NCBI GenBank assembly: GCA_002368175.1 | Contig: AP018172.1 | Location: 3,408,001 to 3,472,000, forward strand | Origin: Calothrix sp. NIES-2098 | GTDB lineage: Bacteria > Cyanobacteriota > Cyanobacteriia > Cyanobacteriales > Nostocaceae | Length of the DNA: 64,000 nt | Reading direction: 5' to 3' | In this document: positions 55,767-64,000 of the stretch, piece by piece | Layout: every line of letters begins with the position of its first letter | How positions within the stretch are numbered: the stretch's first letter is position 1 | Position numbers and translations under genes: made by a program | Notes under the pieces: generated by a model | Databases searched by the model: none | The model's input: the letters and a program-made list of their open reading frames with translations, nothing else | What the model was told of the DNA's origin: nothing

Positions 55767-56189
55767 ATGAGTGAAACCACTTCTGTTTTACCCCACAAAA
55801 TTATTGGTGTTGCGGTAATTTGGAACGACCAGGAGCAAATTTTAATCGATCGCCGTCGTGAGGGGGGAGCAATGGGTGGTTTATGGGAATTCCCTGGTGG
55901 CAAAATCGAGCCTGGTGAAACTGTCCAAGAGTGCATTCAACGAGAAATTTATGAAGAACTAGGAATAGATATTGCAGTAGAAGAACATCTTATTACCATC
56001 GATCATACTTATACAGAGTTACGTGTCACCCTCACCGTACATCACTGTAGACATCTCAATGGTGTTCCCCAAGCAATCGAATGTGATGAAATTCGCTGGG
56101 TAAGTTTAGACGATCTCGAACAATTTGCTTTCCCCAAGGCCAACGTGCAAATTATCTCAGCACTAAAGACAAGCCAGTGGAAGGGATGA
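55767..56189 (+). CDS. mutT: MutT-type Nudix hydrolase
   Basis: The Nudix box reads GGKIEPGETVQECIQREIYEE and matches GX5EX7REUXEEXGU exactly. The upstream RREGGAMGGLWEFPGG and the 140-residue length match the MutT (8-oxo-dGTP diphosphatase) subgroup, which cleans oxidised nucleotides from the pool. The C-terminal part ends as in other short MutT proteins. The start ATG follows an AT-rich leader with no strong ribosome site. Nudix function is certain; the 8-oxo-dGTP substrate is inferred from the subfamily. Confidence 0.88.
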   Translation: MSETTSVLPHKIIGVAVIWNDQEQILIDRRREGGAMGGLWEFPGGKIEPGETVQECIQREIYEELGIDIAVEEHLITIDHTYTELRVTLTVHHCRHLNGVPQAIECDEIRWVSLDDLEQFAFPKANVQIISALKTSQWKG

Positions 56190-56239
56190 GGGAGTGTGGG
56201 AAGTGTGGGAAGACAAGAAAGACAAATGACTAATGACTA

Positions 56240-56806
56240 ATGACCACCCTTACAAGTAACGATGTATTAACTCCATCAGGTTACGACCCGCAATTTTTTA
56301 AAATAAACCCAGAGACTTTGATAAAAGGTGTCAGCAAACAAATGCCTAAAACCGTTGCCGACGTAATGAGTCGTGACCCAGTTGTAGTTCGCTCTGAAAC
56401 TCCCCTGAAGGAAGCCATTCAAATTCTGGCAGAACGACGTATTAGCGGGCTACCTGTTGTAGATGATGTTGGTAAATTGGTAGGCATTATCTCAGAAACC
56501 GATTTGATGTGGCAAGAAACAGGTGTAACTCCTCCGGCTTACATCATGTTTCTCGATAGTGTCATCTATTTACAAAATCCTGCTGATTATGACCGGGACT
56601 TGCACAAAGCCCTAGGACAAGTTGTTGGGGATGTGATGAGTAAGAACCCAATTACTATTTCCCCTGATAAAACTTTAAAGGAAGCAGCCAGAATCATGCA
56701 CGATCGCAGCGTTCACCGTCTACCTGTACTGGACAGCGCGGGTCAAGTAATAGGTATCCTCACCCGTGGTGACATTGTGCGCGCAATGGCTGCAAGTCAA
56801 GATTAG
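56240..56806 (+). CDS. Two-CBS-domain protein
   Basis: Two CBS domains (about 37-90 and 128-185) form one adenosyl-nucleotide-binding Bateman module. Both have the pattern VMSRDPVVV / VMSKNPITI, then ERRISGLPVVDD / DRSVHRLPVLDS. No other domain is present, so it probably regulates a partner. The open frame starts inside an ATGACTA repeat tract. The ATG at 56342 (MPKTVADVM) may be the true start, as I recall for relatives; neither has a good ribosome site. Confidence 0.85.
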   Translation: MTTLTSNDVLTPSGYDPQFFKINPETLIKGVSKQMPKTVADVMSRDPVVVRSETPLKEAIQILAERRISGLPVVDDVGKLVGIISETDLMWQETGVTPPAYIMFLDSVIYLQNPADYDRDLHKALGQVVGDVMSKNPITISPDKTLKEAARIMHDRSVHRLPVLDSAGQVIGILTRGDIVRAMAASQD

Positions 56807-56941
56807 TCAATAGTCCAAAGTTCATAGTCAATAGTTCATAGTCTACAGTCTAAAATTTGTAGACTACTGACCAATGACTAATGACTAATGTCAAGTAACC
56901 TTGACTGTTTTTTAAACATTTGGAAAAGTTAGGATAATTAA

Positions 56942-57604
56942 ATGAGTATTACTCCTGAGTCGGTTCGGCAATTGCTCAGTTCGGAAAATTTGGGCGATCG
57001 CTTGCGAGCTGTGAATCAATTCCGCGAATTAGAACCAGCGATCGCATTTGAATTAATTCAAACTGCGGTTAGCGATGACAATGCTCGTGTCCGTTACTCA
57101 GCAGTGAGTCAACTGGATACAGTCGGAACAGAAGATTTACAGTTATCGTTGAATCTACTACGCGAACTTTTAAATGACCCAGAACCAGATGTTCAAGCAG
57201 CCGCAGCCGACTGTTTAGGGGCGCTGAAACTAGAAGCAGCTTTTGACGATTTGCAGCAACTTTACAATAGAACTCCTGAATGGCTGGTGAAATTTAGCAT
57301 CGTCGCCACATTAGGAGAGTTAGGCGATCCGCGAGGCTTTGAACTGCTTAAACAAGCACTCGCTTCCGAGAATGATTTAATCAAAACTGCTGCCATTAGT
57401 TCTTTTGGCGAATTGGGAGATACAAATGCCGTTCCGCTGTTAGCACCCTATGCCAACAATCCAGATTGGCAAGTACGTTATAGAGTTTTGCACGCTTTGA
57501 GCAGTTTGGGTGGCGCAGATGCTAAAGCTGTATTAGAAACTCTGGCGGACGATGAAGTAGAAGCGATCGCCAATGAAGCTAAAAAATCTTTGCAGTCAGT
57601 ATAA
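56942..57604 (+). CDS. nblB: HEAT-repeat protein, NblB-like
   Basis: The 220-residue protein is built of about five HEAT-like helical repeats, each with D(N/P)xxVRxxAxxxLG-type residues, e.g. DDNARVRYSAVSQL and LGDPRGFELLKQAL. It belongs to the phycobilin lyase-like HEAT family that includes NblB, which helps dismantle phycobilisomes under nutrient stress. Length and repeat plan fit NblB rather than CpcE/CpcF lyases. The NblB label is from memory of the family. A clear terminator follows. Confidence 0.7.
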   Translation: MSITPESVRQLLSSENLGDRLRAVNQFRELEPAIAFELIQTAVSDDNARVRYSAVSQLDTVGTEDLQLSLNLLRELLNDPEPDVQAAAADCLGALKLEAAFDDLQQLYNRTPEWLVKFSIVATLGELGDPRGFELLKQALASENDLIKTAAISSFGELGDTNAVPLLAPYANNPDWQVRYRVLHALSSLGGADAKAVLETLADDEVEAIANEAKKSLQSV

Positions 57605-57625
57605 GTTCTGATTTTAATAAACTTG

Positions 57626-57647
57626 AGGGTACAAAAATTTGTACCCT
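57626..57647 (+). terminator. Terminator after the NblB-like gene
   Basis: A perfect 10-bp stem, AGGGTACAAA/TTTGTACCCT, with a 2-base gap, followed by TATTTTATT. It lies 22 bases after the stop. Confidence 0.8.
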
Positions 57648-57834
57648 TATTTTATTGGCACATTCACTCACAAACAAATACAAAAGAAAATTCGCAGTAA
57701 TTAATAAATTACTACGAACGTACAGCTATAACACTTAATGCAAACCGAAGATATTTGGATACTTTTTACAGATTAGTATTATTGATAATAGTTTTACCTC
57801 CCTAATGTCTCACACTTTATGTTTGAGGAAATGC

Positions 57835-58470
57835 TCAAGAACTAGCTTGAGCTTTGCGGCGGCGAGACATAACCATGACTGCACCTACAGCACCCAAACC
57901 TAGTAATGTAGTTGGTTCGGGAACTGAAGTGACTGCAAGACCTGTGAAACTTGCACTAATTGTTCCACCATTGTCGTAAGTTGTCTTTGCAGCAGTATCT
58001 TGAGTCACAAAGGTGATATGTCCTGTTGCTTGACTGCCATCTTCAAACAGTCCATTAAAATTGAAGATTATGTCTGTTCCGGCATTTTGTGGGCTAAAAA
58101 TTGCTGCATCTAGACTAGTCAAACTCAGTAGTTTTATTCCGTCCAAAGCGCCAACATCAATAAATGCAGAAGGCGAAACAAATGGATTTGTTTGGAAGCT
58201 TTTGATATAACCTCTAGAATTAGATGCAAAATCTCCTGTGCGGTCTGTGAGTAAAATTGCGCCGGGATTGGGAAGAAAGTTTATAGAGTTTTTGGTAAGA
58301 GTGGCTGTAGTTGGTTCATCAGAAGGGTTTCTATCAGAAGTGCTGTAGTTAAATGAACCAGTATATGCTTGAGCAGAACCAGCAGAAGCAAACATTGTAA
58401 CAGTAGCCACAGGAATTGCAAAAGTAGCCGCCAGAGTAGCTTTTATTAGATGAGATTTCAAACCAAACAT
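57835..58470 (-). CDS. PEP-CTERM sorting-signal protein
   Basis: A signal peptide (about 1-34, ending SAQA) is followed by a beta-rich extracellular domain. The C-terminal sorting tag is VPEPTTLLGLGAVGAVMVMSRRRK, made of PEP, a hydrophobic helix and a basic end. Such tags are recognised by exosortase and direct proteins to the surface or extracellular polymer. The 211 residues hold no other domain that I recognise. It is transcribed alone. Confidence 0.85.
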   Translation of the reverse strand: MFGLKSHLIKATLAATFAIPVATVTMFASAGSAQAYTGSFNYSTSDRNPSDEPTTATLTKNSINFLPNPGAILLTDRTGDFASNSRGYIKSFQTNPFVSPSAFIDVGALDGIKLLSLTSLDAAIFSPQNAGTDIIFNFNGLFEDGSQATGHITFVTQDTAAKTTYDNGGTISASFTGLAVTSVPEPTTLLGLGAVGAVMVMSRRRKAQASS

Positions 58471-59036
58471 TGTAATTTAAGGCTCCTATAAAAGAATTTA
58501 CGAGACCGAGTTTGTAATTATTAGTCTGCAATCTTCACACTAGTTATGAATACAAGAATTAGTTAGGAAATAGAGTATAAATGCATTGCGCATCCATAAT
58601 ATATGTAAGATTGCTCTATAAAAAATTAGGTAGAATAATTACCCTGTTTTGAATCAGTTGTTGATGTATTTGTTACTTCTACAGAATTACATAGACGTTT
58701 CTAAATACGCAAGGTCTACCTATGTAACTTGATAGAATCTTCATTACCTGCATAGGGTTCTTTCCGATCGCTCTAATTTGACAGTAGTTAAATTTACGGT
58801 ACTTTCCTTCAATAGAGGCAGTTTTGCGTCCGTATAATTTGCAGGTTTGAAAGTTTCGTTTTTAAAGATTACTACAAAATTTTGTAGATATTTAGGCACT
58901 GATTCTAGAAGAATAAGATGTTGATTTTTAGATAAACTGTATTTGATTTTTATATAAACTCAATACGAAGAAAATATAAATTGAAATTGAAGCAATTGTA
59001 TTTAAGCCAGGAATGGGAAACTCGTCAAAACAGAAA
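58471..59036. other. Long AT-rich intergenic region
   Basis: This region of about 570 bases lies upstream of the PEP-CTERM gene and downstream of the DUF456 gene. It is very AT-rich with no recognised gene or repeat; it should hold the PEP-CTERM promoter. Confidence 0.4.
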
Positions 59037-59056
59037 AAACCCGCGTATGCGGGTTT
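59037..59056 (-). terminator. Terminator of the DUF456 gene
   Basis: AAACCCGC and GCGGGTTT form an 8-bp stem with a 4-base loop. Read on the minus strand it is followed by TTTTCTGTTTT, a proper tail for the leftward transcript ending at 59128. Confidence 0.75.
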
Positions 59057-59127
59057 GAAATTACTGAAAGAATTGCAGATAGCGAGTCCAGCGCTTTGGA
59101 TAGAGTGACGATCGCCTACATCAAACT

Positions 59128-59646
59128 CTAACTACCAAAAACTTGCGGCCAAGTTGTTACGAGGAAAACTACCACTGCGGCGATCGCTAATACTCCTTGG
59201 ATTAAATTCCCGACCACTGTTCCGACAACTATTCCGATACCAGCTTTAATTGCTAATCCTAATTGCCGTTGGTAGAGGTATTCACCGATAATTGCTCCCA
59301 GTAACGGCCCTATTAAAATACCTAACAGCGGCCCGCCAAAGGGTAAAGCTGGTAATAATCCAAAAAAACCTAGAAGCAACCCCACAAACGCACCAATTTG
59401 TCCCCATTTACTAGCACCTGCTTGTTTTGCTCCTATGTAGCCAGCTAAAAAATCTACACCAACACTCAGAAGCAACACAACAATTGTGACAATAAGTGGT
59501 ATTTTAATTGCTGCAAAAGAACTGCTAACTATTCCCCAGATAATAATTGCAACTAATATTAAACTGGTTCCAGGAATGGCAGGAACTACAGCACCAATGA
59601 TACCCACAACCATTACAGCAACCAGTAACCAATAGATAATTTGCAT
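59128..59646 (-). CDS. DUF456 membrane protein
   Basis: A 172-residue protein with four or five membrane helices, starting YWLLVAVMVVGIIGAVVPAIPG. It has the Gly/Pro-rich IGAKQAGASKWGQIGAFVG and LPFGGPLLGILIGPLLGAI segments typical of DUF456. The function of the family is unknown. It follows the CCB-like gene by 18 bases on the same strand. Confidence 0.85.
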   Translation of the reverse strand: MQIIYWLLVAVMVVGIIGAVVPAIPGTSLILVAIIIWGIVSSSFAAIKIPLIVTIVVLLLSVGVDFLAGYIGAKQAGASKWGQIGAFVGLLLGFFGLLPALPFGGPLLGILIGPLLGAIIGEYLYQRQLGLAIKAGIGIVVGTVVGNLIQGVLAIAAVVVFLVTTWPQVFGS

Positions 59647-59664
59647 AAATTGTTAATTGTTGGT

Positions 59665-60342
59665 CTAATTATCTGATGCAATTTGCAAATAAGAACTGAG
59701 AGTAACAGCTAATTTATCAGCAATTCCGGCAATCCAATTTTCATCTTGCTTGGTGTAACTGCGAGGTGCGTTTGCTCCTAAAATTAATACACCTTGATTA
59801 CCAATAGGTTGACAAATTACGCCTTGAGTATTTTCTGGCAAATAATCAAATTCAATTCGCCCTGGATAGACTTTTAATGCAACTAAATAAACTGCCTTTT
59901 GTGTTTCTAATACCCTTTTTAAAATTTGCCCTAGTACAACTTCAGATTTAGGAGCCAGAATACCGCGACGTAACAAAACCTTACCTTGATAAAAAACTAC
60001 TAGCGATCGCGTGACCGTATTAGTTAATAATAAATGCGATGCCCAGGCTAATTCTGTTTTCACGGCTTCTGGTAAATCGTCAGCCAACACAAAACCTTCC
60101 TCCCCAATCAGTTGTACAGTATCAGGCGATCGCGGTTGTACTTGCTGCCAAATTAAACCAGTTAAAATTAACACCGCACTTAAAATCACACCCAGCACAT
60201 CCCCCCGCGCTTGGGATTCGGTAAGTTCTGGTGTCAACAAACGATTAATCAGCAAAAGTACAGCGCCTAAACCGCCAACTACTATCGGTAGACGCCGTAA
60301 AACTAGATTGGGATCGGATTTAGTCATTTGGTTATTAGTCAA
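59665..60342 (-). CDS. CCB2/CCB4-like cytochrome b6 haem assembly factor
   Basis: Two membrane helices near the N-terminus (about 18-36 and 47-65) are followed by a soluble domain with LLTNTVTRSLVV and, later, QGVLILGANAPRSYT. These match the cyanobacterial relatives of chloroplast CCB2/CCB4, which attach haem ci to cytochrome b6 ('cofactor assembly of complex C'). It lies between the DUF456 gene and rpaB on the same strand, 64 bases after rpaB. The family is assigned from memory; the function comes from the plastid proteins. Confidence 0.8.
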   Translation of the reverse strand: MTNNQMTKSDPNLVLRRLPIVVGGLGAVLLLINRLLTPELTESQARGDVLGVILSAVLILTGLIWQQVQPRSPDTVQLIGEEGFVLADDLPEAVKTELAWASHLLLTNTVTRSLVVFYQGKVLLRRGILAPKSEVVLGQILKRVLETQKAVYLVALKVYPGRIEFDYLPENTQGVICQPIGNQGVLILGANAPRSYTKQDENWIAGIADKLAVTLSSYLQIASDN

Positions 60343-60406
60343 GAGTCAAGAGTCAAAAGTCATGAATTATTTCACCCTTGTCCTCCTTGTCTTCCTTGTC
60401 TCTTCT

Positions 60407-61144
60407 CTACTCTTCACCAGGTTCAATGATCCGTTGGAATAAATAACCAGTACCTCGTGCTGTGAGAATTAATTCTGGGTTGCTGGGATCGTCTTCTAAT
60501 TTTGCTCGCAGACGAGAGATATGCACATCTACTACGCGGGTATCTACATGGCGTTCTGGCGTGTAACCCCATACTTCTTGCAAAATTTCCGAACGCGAAA
60601 ACGCTTCCCCAGAACGGCTAACTAATAGCTCTAGCAAGCTAAACTCCATCCCCGTTAAACGAATGCGCTCATCGCCTTTGTAAACTTGTCGCTTATTCGT
60701 ATCAATTTTGATATTAGCAACGTGGATTACTCCAGAACTAGGTATACCAGATGCACTAGTTTTATCAACCCGTCTTAGGACTGAGCGTATCCGAGCTTCT
60801 AGTTCCTTTGGCGAAAAAGGCTTAACTACATAGTCATCAGCACCTAACTCTAAACCAGTTATGCGATCGGCTACGTCCCCTAAAGCTGTTAGCATAATAA
60901 TAGGGACGTCTGACTCCTTACGTAATTCTTGGCACACACCGTAGCCATCGAGTTTTGGCATCATTACATCCAAAACTACTAGGTCGGGGTCAGCTTTGCG
61001 AAAAGTTTCCAGAGCTTCTTCACCATCACCAGCCGTTACTACATCGTAGCCAATCATGGAAAGGCGCGTTTCCAAAATCCGGCGAATGCTGGCTTCGTCG
61101 TCTACCACCAGGATTTTTTCTTTATGACTTTCCAAGTTTCTCAA
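60407..61144 (-). CDS. rpaB: RpaB (Ycf27) response regulator
   Basis: RpaB is the essential OmpR-type regulator of high-light and photosystem genes in cyanobacteria. The receiver has EKILVVDDEASIRRILETRL, phosphoacceptor D59 in VVLDVMMPKLDGYG and YVVKPFSPKELEARI. The winged-helix domain includes RHVDTRVVDVHISRLRAKLE. The sequence is close to the highly conserved RpaB family, which is the basis for the name. Its kinase, NblS, is not in the window. A CCB-like gene follows it. Confidence 0.92.
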   Translation of the reverse strand: MRNLESHKEKILVVDDEASIRRILETRLSMIGYDVVTAGDGEEALETFRKADPDLVVLDVMMPKLDGYGVCQELRKESDVPIIMLTALGDVADRITGLELGADDYVVKPFSPKELEARIRSVLRRVDKTSASGIPSSGVIHVANIKIDTNKRQVYKGDERIRLTGMEFSLLELLVSRSGEAFSRSEILQEVWGYTPERHVDTRVVDVHISRLRAKLEDDPSNPELILTARGTGYLFQRIIEPGEE

Positions 61145-61305
61145 CGCTCCTTAACTAAAATTTTTCATGATTAATTTTTAATACCATAATATTAAGATAT
61201 CATTCCATGAATTAAGTGAAAAAAAGCTGTAACTACTACTATTATTGAACTTTTCTTTTCTCCAAGAATTAAGGAAAAATTAAGATTATTTAATAAGATT
61301 TAAGA

Positions 61306-62844
61306 ATGGCGAAGCCCAAAACTTTTTACATTTGTAACGATTGTGGAGCAGAATCTTCCCAATGGTTTGGTAAGTGTCCAGCTTGCGGCACATATAACTC
61401 CTTAGAAGAGCAGATTTCTATCCAATCATCAGTGGATATACCCAGTCGTGGGGGGGTAAGTGGTTGGCAATCAGCGTCAACTAATGGCAAGTCTCATAAT
61501 AAACCAGCTAAACCACGAGCTTCTCTAACATTCGACCAAATTAGCGATCGCCAAATTGCCCGTTGGGAATCTGGTTATGGAGAATTAGATCGGGTGTTGG
61601 GTGGTGGAGTTGTTCCCGGTTCAATGGTGCTGATTGGTGGCGATCCGGGAATTGGGAAATCAACTTTGCTGCTTCAAGTATCGAATCAATTAGCGCAGAG
61701 ATACCGCATCCTTTATGTTACAGGGGAAGAATCAGGTCAACAGGTAAAGTTAAGAGCTTCCCGTTTGGGTGTAGCAAAAGGTGTTAATGTCGTAGGCGAT
61801 GAAAATCAGCCTGTAGCAAATACATCTGTAGCAGAAGCAACAACATCTCCTGTCAGTCCTGAGGGGATAGGTGCAGATTTATATGTATTACCGGAAACAG
61901 ACTTAGAAGAAATTCTCCGGGAAATTGACTCTCTCAAGCCAAACTTGGCAGTAATTGATAGTATCCAAACGGTGTTCTTTCCAGCACTGACATCTGCACC
62001 GGGTTCCGTAGCTCAAGTACGGGAATGTACCGCCGCACTGATGAAAGTGGCAAAGCATGAAGACATCACAATGTTAATTGTGGGACACGTAACTAAAGAA
62101 GGTGCGATCGCGGGGCCGAAAGTTTTAGAACACTTAGTTGATACAGTACTGTATTTTGAAGGCGATCGCTTTGCCTCCCATCGGTTATTACGGACAGTGA
62201 AAAATCGCTTTGGTGCAACTCACGAAATCGGTATTTTTGAGATGGTATCTCACGGATTGCGTGAAGTTCCTAACCCCTCAGAGCTATTTTTAGGTAATCG
62301 TGACGATCCCGCCCCTGGTACTGCTATTGTTGTGGCCTGTGAAGGAACTCGCCCCATCGTTGTCGAATTGCAAGCTTTGGTAAGCCCTACTAGCTACCCC
62401 TCACCCCGACGCGCCGCCACGGGTATAGACTATAACCGCCTCGTGCAAATCCTCGCAGTCTTAGAAAAAAGGGTAGGAATTCCTATGTCCAAACTCGATT
62501 CCTACGTCGCTTCGGCGGGTGGTTTGAATGTGGAAGAACCAGCAGTAGATTTAGGAATAGCGATCGCTATTGTTGCCAGTTTCCGCGATCGCATCGTCGA
62601 TCCAGGTACAGTTTTGATTGGTGAAGTCGGGTTAGGCGGACAAGTGCGATCCGTTTCTCAGATGGAACTGCGTTTGAAAGAAGCAGCCAAACTCGGATTT
62701 AAAAGAGCGATCGTTCCCAAAGGTCAAAAATTTCCCGACCTTAATATCGAGATTTTACCAGTTTCCAAAGTAATAGATGCAATTATTGCCGCTATTCCCC
62801 ATCAAGAACTCACAGAAGACGATTTAATACCTGATGAAGACTAA
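61306..62844 (+). CDS. radA: DNA repair protein RadA
   Basis: RadA helps branch migration during recombination repair. The N-terminal zinc finger is C10-C13-C24-C27 (CNDCGAE, CPACG). Walker A is GGDPGIGKST at 111-120, and the RadA-specific KNRFG is at 299-303. A Lon-protease-like C-terminal domain (about 370-512) includes VEEPAVDLGIAIAI. Length 512 is slightly long because of an insert near 165-190. It diverges from rpaB. Confidence 0.95.
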   Translation: MAKPKTFYICNDCGAESSQWFGKCPACGTYNSLEEQISIQSSVDIPSRGGVSGWQSASTNGKSHNKPAKPRASLTFDQISDRQIARWESGYGELDRVLGGGVVPGSMVLIGGDPGIGKSTLLLQVSNQLAQRYRILYVTGEESGQQVKLRASRLGVAKGVNVVGDENQPVANTSVAEATTSPVSPEGIGADLYVLPETDLEEILREIDSLKPNLAVIDSIQTVFFPALTSAPGSVAQVRECTAALMKVAKHEDITMLIVGHVTKEGAIAGPKVLEHLVDTVLYFEGDRFASHRLLRTVKNRFGATHEIGIFEMVSHGLREVPNPSELFLGNRDDPAPGTAIVVACEGTRPIVVELQALVSPTSYPSPRRAATGIDYNRLVQILAVLEKRVGIPMSKLDSYVASAGGLNVEEPAVDLGIAIAIVASFRDRIVDPGTVLIGEVGLGGQVRSVSQMELRLKEAAKLGFKRAIVPKGQKFPDLNIEILPVSKVIDAIIAAIPHQELTEDDLIPDED

Positions 62845-62904
62845 CCCCAAGCCCTCCAAGTGGGGGTGAAGTTCTATCGACACCACACCCAAGCAAACCC
62901 CACC

Positions 62905-63615
62905 ATGACAGCCTTCACCCAGAATTACCAAATCACTTGGGAAAAACTACCCGAAGATTACAGGCTACCAGACGATCCAGTGGATAACATCAATCAACCA
63001 GCCTTAGCTGCTGCACTCACACAAAGCTTAGAACTTGCTGGTAAACTTCCACCCAACGCCCTCACACCAACGAATTATGGTATTTGCGCCACATTAAATG
63101 GCAAAATTGTCGTTAAAGCCCCAGATTGGGCATATATTCCCAACATTAGCGTTGGTAGAGAAGATGTAATCCGTAGTTACACACCGCAGCTACAGGGAGA
63201 CATTCCCGTAATTGTCATAGAATTTCTTTCGGATACAGAAGGTGGCGAATACTCGATCAAACCCACTTACCCCCCAGGTAAATGGTTTTTTTACGAATGC
63301 GTATTAAAAGTACCAAACTATGCCATCTTTGAACCTGATAGCGGCGATTTAGAATTTTATCGCTTAGATAGTAATACAGGCAGATACGTTGTCCAAACCC
63401 CTAATGAAAACCAGCATTACTGGATAGCCGAAATGAATCTATATTTGGGTGTATGGCAAGGTAATCGAGAAAATCATACAGGAAATTGGTTGCGCTGGTG
63501 GGATGAACAAGGAAATCTACTACTTTGGGGTTCAGAATTAGTCGAACAAGAAAGACAACGTGCTGAAAGACTAGCAGCACAATTGCGGGCGGCGGGAATT
63601 GAACCGCAAGATTAG
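62905..63615 (+). CDS. Uma2 family (DUF820) putative nuclease
   Basis: Uma2 proteins have a PD-(D/E)XK-like fold and are hugely expanded in cyanobacteria. Here the core runs from LNGKIVVKAPDWAYIP, with the Asp, to VIVIEFLSDTEGGEYS, with the Glu, then YECVLKVPNYAIFEP. It ends with a coiled tail, VEQERQRAERLAAQLRAAG, the usual closure. I set the start at ATG 62905 (MTAFTQNYQ); the frame also runs from 62860. It lies 60 bases after radA. Its biological role is unknown. Confidence 0.85.
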   Translation: MTAFTQNYQITWEKLPEDYRLPDDPVDNINQPALAAALTQSLELAGKLPPNALTPTNYGICATLNGKIVVKAPDWAYIPNISVGREDVIRSYTPQLQGDIPVIVIEFLSDTEGGEYSIKPTYPPGKWFFYECVLKVPNYAIFEPDSGDLEFYRLDSNTGRYVVQTPNENQHYWIAEMNLYLGVWQGNRENHTGNWLRWWDEQGNLLLWGSELVEQERQRAERLAAQLRAAGIEPQD

Positions 63616-63897
63616 ACTTTTTTCCAATAATTTAGGGTTGCTAGATGAGCCAATAATGTGCTAAATCTAGCAATTTTTTTAAGTCAAATATAGCAGTTTA
63701 TCGGTTAAAAAAATGTTTTTCCTGACGATTTATTGCTAAAAAAACTAATAAAGTCTGGGTTTTTAAAAATTAAGAATTAATAATTACAAATAGTTACGTG
63801 TCCGAATTAAAATAAATTTTATATACCATTGATTAATTAATTCGTAAAAATATTTATAGGATTTTTCCTTAATTTGCACCTCACTCCTTTAGAATCT

Positions 63898-64000
63898 ATG
63901 ACTACCTTCCCTAAATACATACCCCAATCCGATCCGCCACTTCCTCCTGGGGAAACCCTACCAACAATGTACGATTTACCCAGCGATAACCCAGAGGAAC
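63898..64000 (+). CDS. Uma2 family protein, 5' end only
   Basis: The frame starts ATGACTACC and encodes 34 residues before the window edge, including PPLPPGETLPTMYDLPSDNP, a typical beginning for a Uma2 protein. It would be the second Uma2 gene in tandem, after a gap of about 280 AT-rich bases that holds no other gene. Confidence 0.65.
   Translation, partial: MTTFPKYIPQSDPPLPPGETLPTMYDLPSDNPEE

Overview
The window looks like chromosomal DNA from a filamentous (Nostocales-type) cyanobacterium. The HIP1 octamer GCGATCGC recurs throughout. Several genes are cyanobacterial hallmarks: light-dependent protochlorophyllide reductase, an RpaB/Ycf27 regulator, an NblB-like HEAT protein, a CcaA-type beta-carbonic anhydrase, a CCB2/CCB4 assembly factor, DUF760, a PEP-CTERM protein, many hybrid histidine kinases and Uma2 proteins. 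No rRNA, tRNA or CRISPR array was recognised. Names rest on motif reading and memory of families, not on database searches.

Layout. 1-4.0 kb: the 3' part of a giant AAA/TPR/GAF histidine kinase. 4.0-11.9 kb: a foldback repeat and gene remnant, a membrane protein, an unusual MOSC plus alkyltransferase-like fusion, a carbonic anhydrase, a lipoprotein, a VTT-protein/GT2 pair, an alpha/beta hydrolase and a small membrane protein. 12.0-21.7 kb: an exported FAD oxidoreductase, a two-gene PAS-kinase/response-regulator-kinase operon, an SLH protein and a GT39-like membrane transferase. 22.1-25.8 kb: POR, an RCK-pore-RCK potassium channel and a small exported protein.

25.9-35.8 kb is a metal-resistance locus, most likely copper. 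It reads membrane-fusion protein, RND pump, small lipoprotein and response regulator in one minus-strand operon, with the sensor kinase just beyond. A zinc-finger/PD-(D/E)XK-like gene on the opposite strand separates regulator and sensor. A tandem DUF305 (CopM-like) lipoprotein lies nearby. The pump operon and the DUF305 gene each carry an upstream TTTCAY-N5-TTTCAT box, so they probably share the regulator. 36.3-41.6 kb: a small exported protein, a SulP transporter and IleRS.

41.6-47.0 kb is an accessory island. Two ParA-type ATPase genes diverge from a 16-unit, strictly 21-bp-phased array whose units carry a palindromic core. The rightward gene fuses an HsdR-N-like nuclease domain to ParA. 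It overlaps a ParB/Srx-like gene, followed by a winged-helix/transmembrane gene. A dead DsbA-like gene and an IS630-type transposase remnant close the island. This is the best candidate for an undescribed system.

47.1-64 kb returns to housekeeping and regulatory genes: a 2Fe-2S thioredoxin-like protein, a Dps with an apparent His-type ferroxidase site, CarB, a group 2 sigma factor, DUF760, MutT, a CBS protein, an NblB-like protein, a PEP-CTERM protein, DUF456, a CCB2/CCB4-like protein, RpaB, RadA and two Uma2 genes, the last cut by the window edge.
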